DNA of 64,000 bases from Rhynochetos jubatus (taxonomy: Eukaryota > Chordata > Aves > Eurypygiformes > Rhynochetidae): assembly GCA_027574665.1 (NCBI GenBank), contig CM050649.1, positions 62,214,150-62,278,149 of the forward strand, in the 5' to 3' direction. The translations under genes and the position numbers were made by a program. The notes below the pieces were generated by a model. The model did no database searches, was not told where the DNA came from, and saw only the letters and a program-made list of their open reading frames with translations. Numbering within the stretch: the stretch's first letter is position 1; every line of letters begins with the position of its first letter. Shown here in pieces: positions 37,901 to 51,800 of this stretch.

Positions 37901-38789
37901 GTCTTGAAATGATTTTCTGACTGTAAATCACCGAAGCTTTGTGCGACTAATGGGAGCAGAGCTCTGAGGTTAGGATTTTGCTGATCATTCTGCCATACTG
38001 AAGGCAAACCAGAGAAAGGGAATTTCAAAATGAAATTGCCTCCGCAAGGCCTGAAAAAGCTCCCATTTCAGCCTTTTACAGAATTTTGATCCTCTTTTAT
38101 GTACCTGTAGGGCCATGGTGTCAAGCAGTGGCCAGATAGAGGTGCTCCTGGGTTTGACACATCCTGTAGTGTGCCATTATTTCCGGCTCATGCAGTAGTT
38201 GCTGGCAGGTTGTGTGGGCTATTTCCAGACCTTCTCTGTTCTGAAGAAAATTGCCAGCGCATACTGAAAGACAAAGCTAAGAAAAAGGCAATTTGTTTTC
38301 TCTCTGGAATGCTTTCACATCTCTCTTCCAAGATCTACTTCATATAGTCCCAGTTTCCGTGGGTTACATGTAAGGCTTTAGAAGTTAATTTGCTTATAAC
38401 AAGTAGACTATTTTCTGTGAAAATGCCATTGGCTTCTGCACTAGGGATCCAGCTGCCAGGAGCTTGGAGAACTTGCAGCCTGAATTAAATGTGGGAAAAG
38501 CAGTGCTGATATTTGAAGGCCTTACAGGCTGTGTGCGTGCCCTTCCAGTTGGGAGCTGCACGGGAACCAACAGACTGTGTCCTACCTGAGCGTGTGGGCA
38601 GTGCTGGTCTTACCTTGTCCGCTCCATCCTCACAGCAACATGGCCAGGCTCCAGAGGAAGCGCAGCCAGAGAGGATCCTCTGCCCCTCTGAACACTAGTG
38701 TGTTCACACTTAACTTGTATTTCCAGGGCCATTTTTCAATGGCAGAGAATCAAAGCTCTTAATAGATGACATATATCTTCAATGAGTTA
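31943..38789. other. DHRSX intron 3, first part; nothing firmly recognised
   Basis: Starts with GTACCA (5' splice site). No exon or transposon supported. A small CpG cluster of about ten CpG in ~130 bases sits at 34928-35045. The open frame 33437-33793 and its neighbours have no known domain. The frame at 36334-36696 (- strand) is also unrecognised. Confidence 0.5.
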
Positions 38790-39072
38790 TGAGCCAGGCT
38801 CTTCCCAGTGCTGCCCAGGGACAGGACCAGAGGCAATGGGCCTCTGAAATGCAGAAATCCCATTTAAAAATGGGAAAACTCCTTTTCTTTGTTAGCATAA
38901 TGGCTGTTAGATATTGCCACAGGTTGCCCAGAGCATTTGTAGAGTCTCTGTCCTGGTAGATATGCAAAAGCCTGGGAAACTGGCTCCAGGTGGTCCACCT
39001 TGAGCAGGGGCTAGGGCTGGCCAACCTCCAGAGCTGCCTTCCAGCCTTACCCACCTGTGAGTCTCTCACCCA
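38790..39072 (+). mobile_element. CR1 LINE 3' end, diverged
   Basis: Decayed CR1 blocks in normal order: CAGTGCTGCCCAGGGACAGG, ACCAGAGGCAATGGGCC, GCCACAGGTTGCCCAGAGCA, GTAGAGTCTCTGTCCTGGTA and GCTGCCTTCCAGCC. The tail repeats are poorly preserved. Confidence 0.8.
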
Positions 39073-42000
39073 GCTCTGTAAGTCTATGAAATTTTAGCAG
39101 CCAAACCCACATGAAACACTGTCTGCTTTGTTTGTCCAACCCTGACTACAAAGACTGTAGCATACACAGGTTCCTGGACTGCAGAGTCTTCAAGGAATTG
39201 CGTCAATGTTCATCCAGTGCCCATTATAAGACTCTTGGGCACAGATAGTGGTAAGAACAGCAGTAATTCGTGCATAATGCAGTCATAGGAAATGAATATT
39301 TGAGAAGAATTTTGGAGCAGTGCAAAAAACCCCCCCACCTGTGTATGTACAAAACCCATTCTATGGAAACAGAGGGAAGTAGTGTAGGAACACTGATGCT
39401 GAGAGCAATAAACTGTGTGAAAAGGCCAGGAAATCCTGCCTGTGATTCTGGAGCAGCTTTGTGTTACTTTTTTTCTGTGCAGGGCATGGACTAATACGTT
39501 TTATTTTAAGACCAATATTTTAAAACCTAAGTTTCAAAAAGATCTGTTCAATATTGCGTGATGCATGACTTCTCTGCCATATTTTCATAATATGAATAGA
39601 AATTAGCATGCTTGTGTGGACTTTGAAACCCTTCTCAGGCTGTTTAAAGGCTTCCAGGAAAGTTGTAATGTCAGAGCATTTTTTATAGTCTTTTCTGGTA
39701 CTTGATGCTAGAAAATCTGCCTTGTAAGAAGAAAAAGAAATACTCCTAAGGAGACTGATAAACTTTTGAATTTTTTTTTTAATGTTTTTTTAATGTTTTT
39801 GAAGCAAAACATCTAACATGAGAATCATTAGATGTCTAATAATCATGTCTGGATTTGGATTTATCCTCTAATTGCCTTGAGGCAATGTTTCTGGTCGAGG
39901 GGATGTGAACTGTTATAGGCACCTGATTAATTTCCCCAAGATAATGGTCAGCTGTGTTTTAGTCCTTATTTAGTCTTAACATTATGTCTGCCACTGTCTT
40001 CTCTTACCAAGATTACTATTGACTTCAGGCTGCTTGGAAGGAGTAGCGCTTCATGACTGATGTGACTTGACAAAATAAATCAAATCATCTTTCCAACATT
40101 TAGTCTGACCTAGTTGAAAAACAATCCTTGCCAGTGTTTTACCTCCCAAGCATGGAAAGTATGTGGGCCTGTGGTGTGAGAGAGATCTCCATGCCTCTGG
40201 GCAAGGTTTGCTGTTGTTCTGTGTTTCCTCTCATTCTACTCCAATCTCGCATATGCGCGCACACTTGCACTTTTTTGCAATAATTTACAGCTGCTGAACT
40301 TTCTGGATATCCTTTAAATCATACAGGGTCTGTACTTCTTTCTCTTTAGGAACTTCATGGCGTATCGGGGAGGAAAAGAGGAGACATATGTATTGGATAG
40401 GAGGAAAGGGAAAACTAATATAAGGAAAAAAGTAGCTATTCAAAACTTTGTCATGGCAGCTGGGGGTTTCTGGACTGGAGTTTTGTGAAAAGTTCATTTT
40501 CCAACCTAAAATCTTGCACGCTTTCTTCTAGCTTATATTTCACACTTGCAAGTCAGTCCATGCAAAAATCCCATGACCCTAATTGGAAAAATTTTTCATG
40601 AAGACAGAATATTTCCTAGAGATGTGTCTGTTTTGATAGAAGTGTTTATTGGCAAAAGATAGAGAGAAACGTCTTTGCACTCATATCTGCAAAATAAAGC
40701 AGGAAATGTGTCCATGCCTGTACAAGGAATTACCTCAAAATGTGGTGGTTTGTTTTCAGGTCAATAAAGATCAAAGTCTTTTCATCCCAACTCATTCTCT
40801 GTTTCTTATGTCCCAGACTACTGTACTGTCAAAGACAATTTTTGTTTTAGAATATAGTCCTGAAATCTTCTTGAATTAATAAGCTGCTGCTTATCAATGG
40901 TTTGTGTTGATTTTCAAATGCATACTATGAAGGAATTAAAAATTTTTTTAGAGAATTTTGCAAATATTGTGTTTAAAACAAGGTTTTGTTTTAAAAGTGC
41001 CACAAAATGGAAATACCTTATGGAAGACACTTCTTTCATGTGAGTCTGAGCCTACTTTCCATCAAACTGTTTTTTTTTTGTTTTTTTGTTTTTTTTTTTT
41101 GCTTTGAGATGATGCAAAATTAATCGTTTGGTCCCAGGCTAAGTAAAGTCTTTAAGTGGGATTTCCTTAGACTTTGTTTCTGAATGCAGAAGGCAAAGCA
41201 CAAGTCCAGTGTCATGAAGGCTTTATGCTTTGAAACCATAGGCCACCAATAATAGACAGAGATGTCAAAAAATCTGCTTATTTAGTGTAGAACCGGTGCA
41301 TGTCTTACAAGGCTGACATAGTAAGCAGTTCTCTTGAGAATCTTACTCAGGCTCTGCCTCCAGTTGAGATGATCTCAAATAGCTGGATAAAAACTGATAC
41401 CTTAGAAGATACATGAAATAATTTTTTTACTCTGTAATCATAATCCTGTAGTTACCTTGACAACTACCAGTGATATATAACTGCGTTGTGTTTACCTCTT
41501 CAGATGCCCTTTCAGCCAGTCCTACAGAAAGAATAGATTATATCTTTTTTTTCTTGAATCATACCTCTGGAAACATGCTATTCAGAAAGCAGCATCCTTT
41601 TCTGTGTGTCTTCTTAGCAGGATAAAATAGTATATTTGCCTTTGCTTGCGAAAGAGAACAATTTGTGGCAGTCACATATTGTCCAATTAACTGCCAAACA
41701 GTGACTTTAAAAATCTGAAATTCAGATTGGTGTGTTCACCTTAACCAACCTGGGTCACAGAGGCTAAAAAGTAGTGCTGCTTTTCCTTCAATTTCTTTTT
41801 AGTATCAGGTGAGATATATGTAACTGGTGATATAAGGAGAATTCAGTCTCAGAGGGATTGTATAAATTTATACGACCAGCAGTAAATTATTCCTGGACTT
41901 GAAAACCAAAATTTTAATTGATCCTTTTTATTTTTAAAACAATATGACAATGTCCTTGTTTTGAAGATCAGATTCTGCAGATTAATTTCAGATAATAAGT

Positions 42001-42865
42001 TTTCTATACAGTTTACTTTCTGAGCTAAATAAAATCAGCGTTCTACTGCAGTGGATGTTATAATAAGGAATATATAGGAATACATTCAAAGAGCAGCTAA
42101 ATTGGGCAAGTAAAATGGGAGTAAAAGGGAAAAAAAAAGGAAAACAAAGAGAGGACAGAATGATAGGAAGAAAAATCACAACATAAATACTGTATTCCAT
42201 ATTCCATTTTCTTTTTGAATGGCCATATTTTTTTTGATTTAGTTATAACTTCAATCCAGAATAGACAGTTAAGACACTAACATGCAGAGTAATAAGGCCA
42301 ACAAAGCTGAGAGATTCTGAAGAGTGAGAGAAAAGGAGACTAAAGAGAAAAGCAACACGAGGAGTGGAAAAGAATGAAGAACCATATGAAGACAGAGAGA
42401 AAGAAGAACCTGGAAGGAGGTTACAGCCACCTAAGTTTGAGGGAGTGTAAGGTTATATCCAGAAAATACGATGCGCAGGGGGTTGCTGTTTGTTTACCCT
42501 ATATGCTAAGCTGACTGGGTAGATGAGGCCCTGAGGAAAGAAATGGAGTCACTCCATATTTTAGGATTATGTTGTTGGGAGTTGCGTTCGTTGCACTAAC
42601 ATGGTAGAGAAACTCCCGGAGAGTCAGGCCACGGAGAAGAGTGACACAGCTTTCACGACCATGCCTGCTGACAGGGCACGAGCTGGGCTAGCACGGTGCA
42701 TGCAAGGCTGATGCTTTGTGTCCAGGCTCATTTGCATCCCCCAGGCAGTGTGTGAGAGGGCATTGGCATCATTCTAGCCTGCAGCTTACGTATTTCCCTT
42801 ACGTTTCCTTCAAGGAAAATTGCATGTTTTTCTTTCCATTCTGTGTACTTTGTACTTCTGTGTAC
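39073..42865. other. Intron 3, nothing recognised
   Basis: No supported gene or transposon. It holds T-rich runs at 39768-39800 and 41071-41100 and a purine-rich stretch at about 42300-42425. Confidence 0.5.
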
Positions 42866-42990
42866 TGAGGTTTTGAGCAACCTGGCCTAGTGGAGGGTGT
42901 CCCTGCCCATGGCAGGGGGTTGGAACTAGATGGTCTTTAAGGTCCCTTCCAACCCAATCTGTTCTAGGATTATATGGTTCTATGATACTT
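42866..42990 (+). mobile_element. CR1 LINE, short 3' end of a young subfamily
   Basis: TTTTGAGCAACCTGGCCTAG, TGGAGGGTGTCCCTGCCCAT, GGTCTTTAAGGTCCCTTCCA, then GGTTCTATGATACTT. It is nearly identical over ~90 bases to the CR1 tail at 45868-45960, so both belong to one subfamily. Confidence 0.93.
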
Positions 42991-45739
42991 AACTTTCCTA
43001 ATCTTCTCCGAAAGTCTTCCAAAGTGTCCAGCATCCCTGGCATAATTGTATTTCCATTTCTCTCTCTCCCCTCTTTCCCTCCCTTCCTTACTCTCCCTCT
43101 CCTTCTCCACCCCGTCTTTCTGTATGTCTCTTTCTTATAATTGTTTTAGGGAATGTGAAATGCAGCTTTGTAACACACATCTTGGTGTTTTATATCCTGT
43201 TTAAGATGGTATTTGTGTTCTCATAGCAGTTGCTTTACGTTCTCTGGTTTGCATACTACAAGCAAGCAGTAAGTTATCAATGGGAACAGCCTGTACTTTT
43301 ATAGTGTCTTTTCATTTTCAGTTTTTAAAATGATCCCAGGTTAGTGGTGCTTGCATAGGCAGAAAAATCGGTCATTTTTAAAAGGAACAGTGTCATTTGT
43401 TATTCTGCATGTTTCATCCAATATGCCAAGTTTTGCTTTGTTTCTCTTTAGCTGGCTTCTGAGTTGGACACATAAACCTACTGCCCAACCAGGAAAAACA
43501 AGCTCCTTCACTGATTTTGTTTAGGACTGGAAGAGTACACATGGATGATATGGATTGCATGATATCTTTTCTCTGGCAATTATTCTGTTAAATTAGTTTC
43601 AAAGCTGCCAAATTAAAAAACTCAAAGTAAGACTGACATGTTATGTCCAGTGGGTGTTTGTGTCCTCAGAAGAGGTATCATGCTAGCCTTGGGAAAAGCC
43701 TACAAGATAACTTTCATTACTATTCAACTGAAAATCAGAAAAAGAATGACTGAATCATTAAGCTAATTTTCTCTGAATAAGTTGAAATAACTCCTGATGA
43801 GTTTTTCTCCCTTCCTGTGAACCTCTCTCTCCTTTTCCCAATGTCACACTGGCTTCTCCATTCCCACTGAACTGCCCTGCAGTCCTTTCCCCAGTCCTTT
43901 CTTCTCAAGTCCCCATTGTCTGTGTTTCCAACAGCAAGCAGGTAGAAACCTGTGAAACCACACTGGAGCTTTAGGAAGACAGAATGAAAAAAATTCCTTA
44001 AAATTACTGTTCCTTTCCTGACACTTTTTTTTTCTCCAGTTGACCCATATCCCTCCCTGCTAGGGGCCAAGCAACTCAAAAGCACCTCCTTAAAAAGTGA
44101 GCATTAAGGGAAGATAAATATAATAGCATGGCCAGAGCTGAACTTGGTATTTACACAGGACTGAGAAGTGATTTACACAGGACTGTGCACCTAACAGTAT
44201 GTATGGTTACATTCAATAGACATGAATCACAAAGCTACTTGATTACTACATCTAAATATTTCTAACCCTTTTTTTGGAAGTATTATAGCCTTCTAAATAA
44301 TAGGGTTTGGGTCTGTAATTCCATCTCCTCTTGAAAACAATGGTAAACTTTCCATTGACTTGAATGCAATCAGGGATTCTACCTCATAATTTTGAACAGT
44401 ACAATATATTTGTGTTTCTTTTTTTCTGCCTTAATTAGAGGCTTGACTCAGATTTATCAGTGAAGTGACAGTTCCAACAATTCAACTGGACAATAACTCG
44501 GAGGTACCTCAGGAAGGCCAGAATTTTGATCCCAGTTGGCCATCAATTTGTGCTGGGAGGCACCCAGTCTCATGGCACTTCAGAGCTGAATCACAATAGG
44601 TGTGCGTGCAGGTGCTGTTCCCACCCATATTATGCTTACTACTAAAAACCCCACAAGCTAGATTTCTGTCTTTCTGCAATCAATAAGAACCGTAATTCAG
44701 CTACGCTTTTTAAAACGCATACCTGGTAATATTTTTGTTTTCAATGAATTTACAGTTCATTGCAAGAATTGTTTGAAGGCTTCTAAACCCGTATTTAGCC
44801 TGTATAGCACTGAATAGTGGTGTGATTTCTGTACATGCCAGAGTTCATAAATGCTGATCAGTCTGCTTAGGAAACACTGCATAGTGGGAGTAGCCTGTAA
44901 AGGTTGGCCATTAGCTGATTTCAGTCCCATTTTTGCTACACGTTGCCTGACAAAGAGCTGGAATCTCTGTATCTTGCATTCCCAGTGCAAGGAGTCTGAA
45001 TCAGGCTTTTCTGTATTAAGGATGAATTAAAGTCAAAAATAGTTTCTATGACTGCTGTTATCTTTCATTCATGGTAGTTACAGACAACAAGCCAAATGTC
45101 TGAACTGCTTTATACTATACCCCCACACACACACCCAGCTGGAGGCATTTTGCAGTCCATCTTTTAATGAGCTTCTTGTTTTGAAGAGGTCACGCTCATC
45201 TAGAACGTTGTTTATTTTTTTGCAATACCTTGCACTTATCTGCAGTCATTCCTTTGTTAAGTGTTGCCTAATTGTGTATTTTCTCTTGGTCTTTCAGGAA
45301 ATTCCTAACGATCCTCCCAAGCCTAGGTTAAGCTAAATGTTTGTGTGTTGTCAGCAACTTTCACCACCTGTCTATTCAGTCTGTTTTATAGAAAATTTGT
45401 AACACCTGGCACCTACCACTTGTTTGGGTACGAAGCAAATGAACCACTGTGTTTCTCTTGAGAGTGCTCAGAACTGGCAGCAGGCAGAGGAGAGACTGCT
45501 TCTGAGGAAGGGGGCCCTTATCAGCCCTTAGGCTCGGGTGCATAGGGAAGGGTCATCCTTGGGGCCCAAACAAACCTGACACTGGAACACTAAAATCCTG
45601 GGCTGGAATTTTGTTTGTTGTTTGAGTTTTGGAGTTTTTTGTTGTTCAGTGTGTGCAGAACAGCAAATGATCAAAGAAAACAAACAGATATGCTTTGGAA
45701 ATGGCCAGTACCTTTGCCTCAAATGGCTTTAAACTGTAA
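42991..45739. other. Intron 3, nothing recognised
   Basis: Ordinary sequence. A CT-rich segment lies at 43055-43125 and a short (CA)n-like stretch at 45120-45136. Confidence 0.5.
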
Positions 45740-45977
45740 GCGGGTAGATTTAGATTAGATCTAAGGAAGAAAACCTTCCCGGAGAGGGTGGTGAGCCAGT
45801 GGCACAGGTTGCCCAGAGAAGTTGTGGATGCCCCCTCCCTGGAAGTGTTCAAGGCCAGATTGGATGAGGCTTTGAGCAACCTGGTCTAGTGGAGGGTGTC
45901 CCTGCCCATGGCAGGGGGGTTGGAACTGGATGGTCTTTAAGGTCCCTTCCAACCCAAACCATTCTATGACTCTATGC
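45740..45977 (+). mobile_element. CR1 LINE 3' end, young copy
   Basis: Complete CR1 tail: TTTAGATTAGATCTAAGGAA, GAGAGGGTGGTGAGCCAGTG, CAGGTTGCCCAGAGAAGTTG, AAGGCCAGATTGGATGAGGC, GGTCTTTAAGGTCCCTTCCA, and the terminal ATTCTATGACTCTATG repeats. Confidence 0.95.
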
Positions 45978-48775
45978 AATCAACCCCATCTTATAACGGT
46001 TGTACTGAACTTTGTGGAACTGAAGAATGAAGCCTGCAGGTTGCAAAAGCAAGGCCCTGGAGGCACCAAGAAGGCAGCACGCTATGATGCAAGCTGCTGA
46101 TGTCTAGTGTCTTTGGACAGAGGGTATTTTAAAGAGCCCTCTTGTGTATTACCTACCTCAGTGTGTGTGTGTGTGAGTGTCAGGTCCAGTGAGAAGATGA
46201 TAGAACAAGTGGTTACACGGAGAGCAATGGGAATGCTGTGTTGACTGATCAGAAACCTTGTCTGGAAAGTGAAGCTATTTTAAGTGAATGCAGTATGTAG
46301 GAAAAAGATGGATAAATTAGTGGGGTTTTTTTTCCATTTTGTTGGAGTAAGAGAAGGAGTCAAGGAAACGTGTTTCCAGCAAGAAGATCTGAAAGGCTTT
46401 GTAAAGGCATTTGTGAATACTGTGACATGTGTCTTTAACCTAGATACATTAAACTTAAAGAAAGAGATGCAGATATTAGCATGAACACAGAATACTAGAT
46501 AAATGCGAAATTTTCAAGTTGCTTTTTCATGGGAGACATGATTTTTGTCTCATAAGGGAGAGTTTTGAGAAACAGATTCAAGAATTGAGCAGCAGTAATG
46601 GTGGCAGATCTAGGAATAGCTGAAGGTTGGGATGCCACCTGCAGCTGGACTGCTGCTGGCTATATTGGACACATTACCTATATAAACACAGATCCTTCAT
46701 CTTTCTTAGTATGACAAATAAACAGTAGTTTATGTTGAATCTCCATATTCAGTCTCAAGAGTGATTTAAATTGTTGACTAAAAGGTTACTTCAGTGTCCT
46801 GGTGCATTTTGGGAAAGTCTCAGAAAGCAGAGGAGGAGCGTGGATGAGACACAGGAACCGTTTCTAAGCGGTTGAGCAGAGGTTGAACCTTTTAACTACA
46901 GTCAGTACAGCCTCTGAATTCATGGGTATGCTTTGTGCTTTGGACTTCTTTTTTTTCTAAATGTATTATTTATTATTACAGTGAAGATCTAAAAGCTTCA
47001 TTTCACTAAGTGACTCAGGGACAACTATAAATCAAGATTTATTTTGGCTAGAAATTAACGTTTTCTTCTGTAAGCCAAAAGTAAAGATTCGTAAAATGGA
47101 TAATATTTTGGTTTTGCAGTAACATGTCAATAACAGCTTGTCTTTGGGAACTTCAGCCTTTCCAAATTCAATTTCAGCTGTCTTATGTATTTACTTACCT
47201 GTTTTAATTAAGAATTGGCAGGAAAAGAAGAAAAAAAATTACTTGTTTCTGAGCTGATATGATCTTAATTGAGAATGCCTGGCTCTCACATTGTCATTGA
47301 TCACTTAGTTTTGTGAATTATATCAGGCACGCATAAGGAATATGTAATAGTCCCCCGTGGCAATACCTAGCAGAAAGAGCTGAGAGAGCCCAGGTGTTTT
47401 AACACGGTGGTTTGAAAAAGCTCCAAAAATAGTATGTGGTTTTGGAATCCTTGGAGGAGGCAGGGGACAGCTTTCCAAACACCTGGATTACTTGATCCAC
47501 CTGTAGGATAAGCTCTCCTGCCTAAGACGTTGCAGCATATTAATTGTCTTTGCCATGCTTGAACAATGCCCATTTCTTCGTGGTGTAGCTTCAGAACAAA
47601 GGCGCAGTGTTTCTACACAGCCAGAAAACGTATTCTTCTCTGCCTTGTTTCCTTCAGATTTGCAGAAAAGCTTTGCAGGGGTCTGAAGGAAATGGGAAAC
47701 AAGGCTTTAGCCTGCCTTAGAGATTCTATGCCCTTATATACGCTCCCTCCAGTGCCACACACAGAGGGAAAAGTATGGTACTTAAATAAGTAATGGTTTG
47801 GTTTTTAACTCAAATACAGTTTCTAAGTGAAGCCTTTCAAACTGTGCAGTAGTAATAGATCAGACATAAACTGTGACACGTTAAAAGATATAATGATAGA
47901 AATAGGGATTTAGCTATGTTTTTGCTACTTTCCCACCCATCAATACCTATTGAGTAAGGATAAATCATGGCAGGATACTGAGCAATGTAGAGACATGTGG
48001 CATAAGAGACCAATGGGTACGGCTCTGTAGGAGGGAAAAAATGGGCACCAGCAAAGAGTGGGAAAAGCATCCAGTTGTGTCAGTGAAATAGTTTCATAAT
48101 AAATGCATGATTTCAGCTGTTTCTTACAGCTTTCATGTATACTATAAGCAAACCAATAAATTTTAAGGGTATTTAAAAAAAAAAATCATCCAATGTACCA
48201 AAAAAATTGATCGCAGTCAGATGTAAGATAAAGTGTTCAGCAGACCTTTCAGCTGATCTTTATGGGAAGAGAAAAAAAAGCCTCAAAACTATGTCTGATG
48301 CAACTTAGGAAGAATCTATTACGTGCATTAAGTGTTTATTTGTTACCACTAATAAAAATTTGCTTGCTCTTGCCAGGCCTAACTTCAGCTTTTTGAAGTG
48401 CCTAAGTTCCATTTTTGAATCATGTTCTTTTATGTCCCAGATCAAAGAGCCTTGGACCTATTTAAAAATATTTAGACTATATGAGACTCAGTCAAGGTGC
48501 CTGTTATGTTGTACCAGCCCATGTCATTACTTTGGAAGATATAGCCACATGTTTTTTTGAGGCTGAGAAATATAATCTGTCCCAATTGGTTTTAGAGTGC
48601 TCTGTGTAAGCTCATTGACCTAGGAGGAGCTTCTGACTGGTGGAATCCTCACCCCGTACTGAGGTGAGACAGGCATTTGTTTTTGCAAGGAAGAAATCTA
48701 GATACACTGGAAGGCTAAGTTTTACTAAGTTCTGGGTAATTAGGGAAATCTACAGCATGCTCCTACTAAATTACT
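45978..48775. other. Intron 3, nothing recognised
   Basis: No feature beyond a short (TG)n at about 46162-46175 and poly-A/T runs at 46323-46332 and 48175-48185. Confidence 0.5.
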
Positions 48776-48808
48776 TGAATTGGAAGGGGTCATCAAATCC
48801 AACCCAGT
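48776..48808 (-). mobile_element. Possible CR1 remnant, - strand
   Basis: TTGGAAGGGGTCATCAAATC followed by CAACCCAG resembles the reverse complement of the last part of the CR1 3' UTR. Only about 33 bases match, so chance is possible. Confidence 0.4.
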
Positions 48809-51800
48809 AGGAACATGTTTTTATTTTGATTATTCCATGGGAGACAGGGTAGGATACAATACAGTTAATATGTGTTGCATGAAATATTATTGAGAACCTT
48901 GATTTTCTGAAATTTTAAGTTGGTGTTTAAGGGAGGGAAAAAAATATTTTGAGTGTTATGAGAACTGGAGATTTCTAGAGCTAGCAAGGCAGTTCTAGAG
49001 GGAGATATTTATTCTAGAGGTTTGTAAAAGGCATCTCATCCACCCCTCTGCATCAAAACCTCAGTCTCATCTAAAGACTCTAAACAAGATCTTCCAGATA
49101 CAGCTTTTAGATATTTTTGTTCCCAAGACATCAGGAGACAGATAGCCTGGATCTCCTCTCCAGACTCTGCCCCATTCACTTGGCAACAGATCCTTTTGCA
49201 AGGAAGAAACTGAAGCATACTTCATGCAATTTTTATTCCTTGAAAGAAGCGAGGCCTTTCATTACTCAGCATGATACTTCCTTTCTGAGAAACAGTCCTT
49301 TGGGATAGCTAATGCTGGGCACGCTGTGGTTCAGTCCCTCTAACCTCATCTACACTATTGCTTAAACACAGTGACTGAGAAAGCCTTCGTGGACTGTGTT
49401 GAGTAACTTGTGGTCTTCTCACTTGCTGAAATGTCTCTGAGGCGTAGCTTGGACAGTTAGCATCTCTAAACCGCCGGCTGCTGGGAGTTGATGGGAAATG
49501 CCGTGGGAAGCAGCAATAACTGATGGCCAGACAAGCTCTCCTCCTCCTTGGTTTCAGCGACCCGCCGTGCTGAAAGCAGCTCCTCTGTGTTGCTAGGTCT
49601 CAGGCGCGTTTACTGCAGCTGACTGTTAGACGAGACTCACCAGCCCTGGTCCTGGGGAACTGGAGTGCCCTTTCGAAGGCCACGAGGAAATAAGGAAACC
49701 AGCAATTGGTGCTGCTGGTGAGGATGAGGTTAGGGGTTTGAACTCGAGCTCCCCTGCTCATGTCCAGTGCTCCCTGGCACTGCGTGACTCACCTAGCCAA
49801 TCTCAGCCCTTGGGGAGTTGGTTGGGTCCTCCAAGCTCTTTACCCACACACCTTCACTAGTGACTGGAGAGAGACTGGCGCATCTAAAAGGCAATTTTCT
49901 CCACCTCAGACTCCTATTTTAAGGAGGGAAGCATCAATGACTAGCTGGAGCTAGGCAGCTGTAGTTAACTGAGATCACCTCCCTTCTGTGTGTTTCTTTG
50001 CTGCCATGCATAATTTATTCCTTTACAGGGAAGACAAGTGTTTGTTGGAATTAGTGAAACAACAGTTTAAAAGCTTCCAGGAAGATATATATTGAAGCAT
50101 TTCAACCTGCTGCAACACAATTTGTGTCTTTCTGTAGTAAAAGAACACGTATATTAGGGTTTTTTTCCCCACATGAGATAAGGGAGAGAGTAATTCAGCA
50201 AATAATACACCTACCACTTCTAGACAAACTCAAGAGAGATGTATGTTATGGTAGCTGGCCTCAGTCCAGCATAACCATTAGCCATGGGTAACTCTAACAA
50301 AAAGAAATCTGCTTAGCTCCCCCTCCTTATGCTTTTTAAAGCATTGATCCTGTGTGCAGATCCATTTAGCCCATTGGGCTGGAATATTTGAGGACCAATG
50401 AGGGAAAGGCCACAATCTGGTTCAAGATTATGTTTTATCAGCCCCCCTGCAACAATCCAAAACCAGCCAGGCACATATTTCCCCCATCTCCAAACCCAAA
50501 GACTTTTCCTATTCTTTGGTTTCTGTGTGTTACATGCCAGACCTCATCCAGTCTTTTATCTGACAGGCTTGGGTTAAATTTGTAGGGATTCAGGTAGTCA
50601 GACAGGACTCGAGTCCAAACTGAACCCAGCCATCATTCTCAGGAACAGATATAGCGGGTTTCTCTGATGGTAACATTGTTGGGTCTTCCAGAGCACAACG
50701 ATTATTCATCCCAGGCACAGAAGGGCAGGCTTAACGTTTGTGAAGTTAAGATTTTTTTCTTTTTTTTTAGTTTCTGTTTTACCTCGGGGGTAGGGGGAAC
50801 TTGGGTCATGGAAGAAACAGTGAAGGGCATGAAATCAGTTGTGCTATATATGGAGTAAATTGTTTAGGTAAGGATCCATCAGAATTTTCCTATAGTTTTG
50901 CCAGTTTTGAATCTCTGTAACAGGAACACATCAGTGCGTTCTGGGACTTTTTCTCCTGAGTGTGCTGGAATTACGCAGTGCGTTTCATACTTCTCTGTGT
51001 TTATGGTGAAAACTTTTAGCTCCCAGTGGGACTTCCGAAATCTTACTTTTGGTGGTTGTGTCTCAAGGCCAAGCATAAACAACTGATAATTTTCCCCTTT
51101 TCAGTTGTACTATTTTTTAAGCTACAGACACAGTAAAATCTTTGGGCTCCCAAACTGCCTTCTAGTTGTGCCAAATAGTAGCTATTCATCAATGAGTTGT
51201 TTTTCTGTATAGGACTTTGGAAAAGTGCTTGTAGTAAACTGAAGACGAAAGGCAAAAATGTCAAGAGTTACTTTTGTGGTTGATCTATTCATCTTCCTGT
51301 TATCTATGAATATGCCTAGTCATACCTCATGTATCAACATACTGTGTGTTTGCTTCGTGCAGTGGGATTTTCCTCACTGGCTCAGGAAGAAGCTCTGACC
51401 TCTGTGAAAGACTGCTGGGGTGATGGCCGTGGCGCCAGCATCAAAGCCTCATTCAGAAACACGCTTCTAGTATGTGAACTCAGTATCGACATCTATATAT
51501 GTTAGATACAGCTGTCAGCTCTGTAACTTCCAGAAATGTTATTTCCAGGCTAGCGCAGCACTGTAAGTGGTCTGATGTCAAGAGCAAAGGCCAAGGCTTC
51601 ATTGCCTAAAATGTAAGTTTTGTCTGTTCTACAGCGATCTGTGCAGTGCTGTGTGTGTCTGTACTTGCTCCGAGGTGCCTACGAGCAGCATCAGTGTCAC
51701 ACAGGCATGCCTCACCTTTCTCACTCCCTATTTCATACAGATGCTCCAAGCGCACAGCAGTGCCATCTGCCCCTTCCACGAGCGGAGGGCCCTTTGCAGA

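Noticed and set aside
51363..51469. Candidate DHRSX exon 4
   Set aside because: Phase and length fit, but the DLAS and NNAG-type SDR residues expected in this part of the protein are missing. Kept only as an unexplained exon-like unit.
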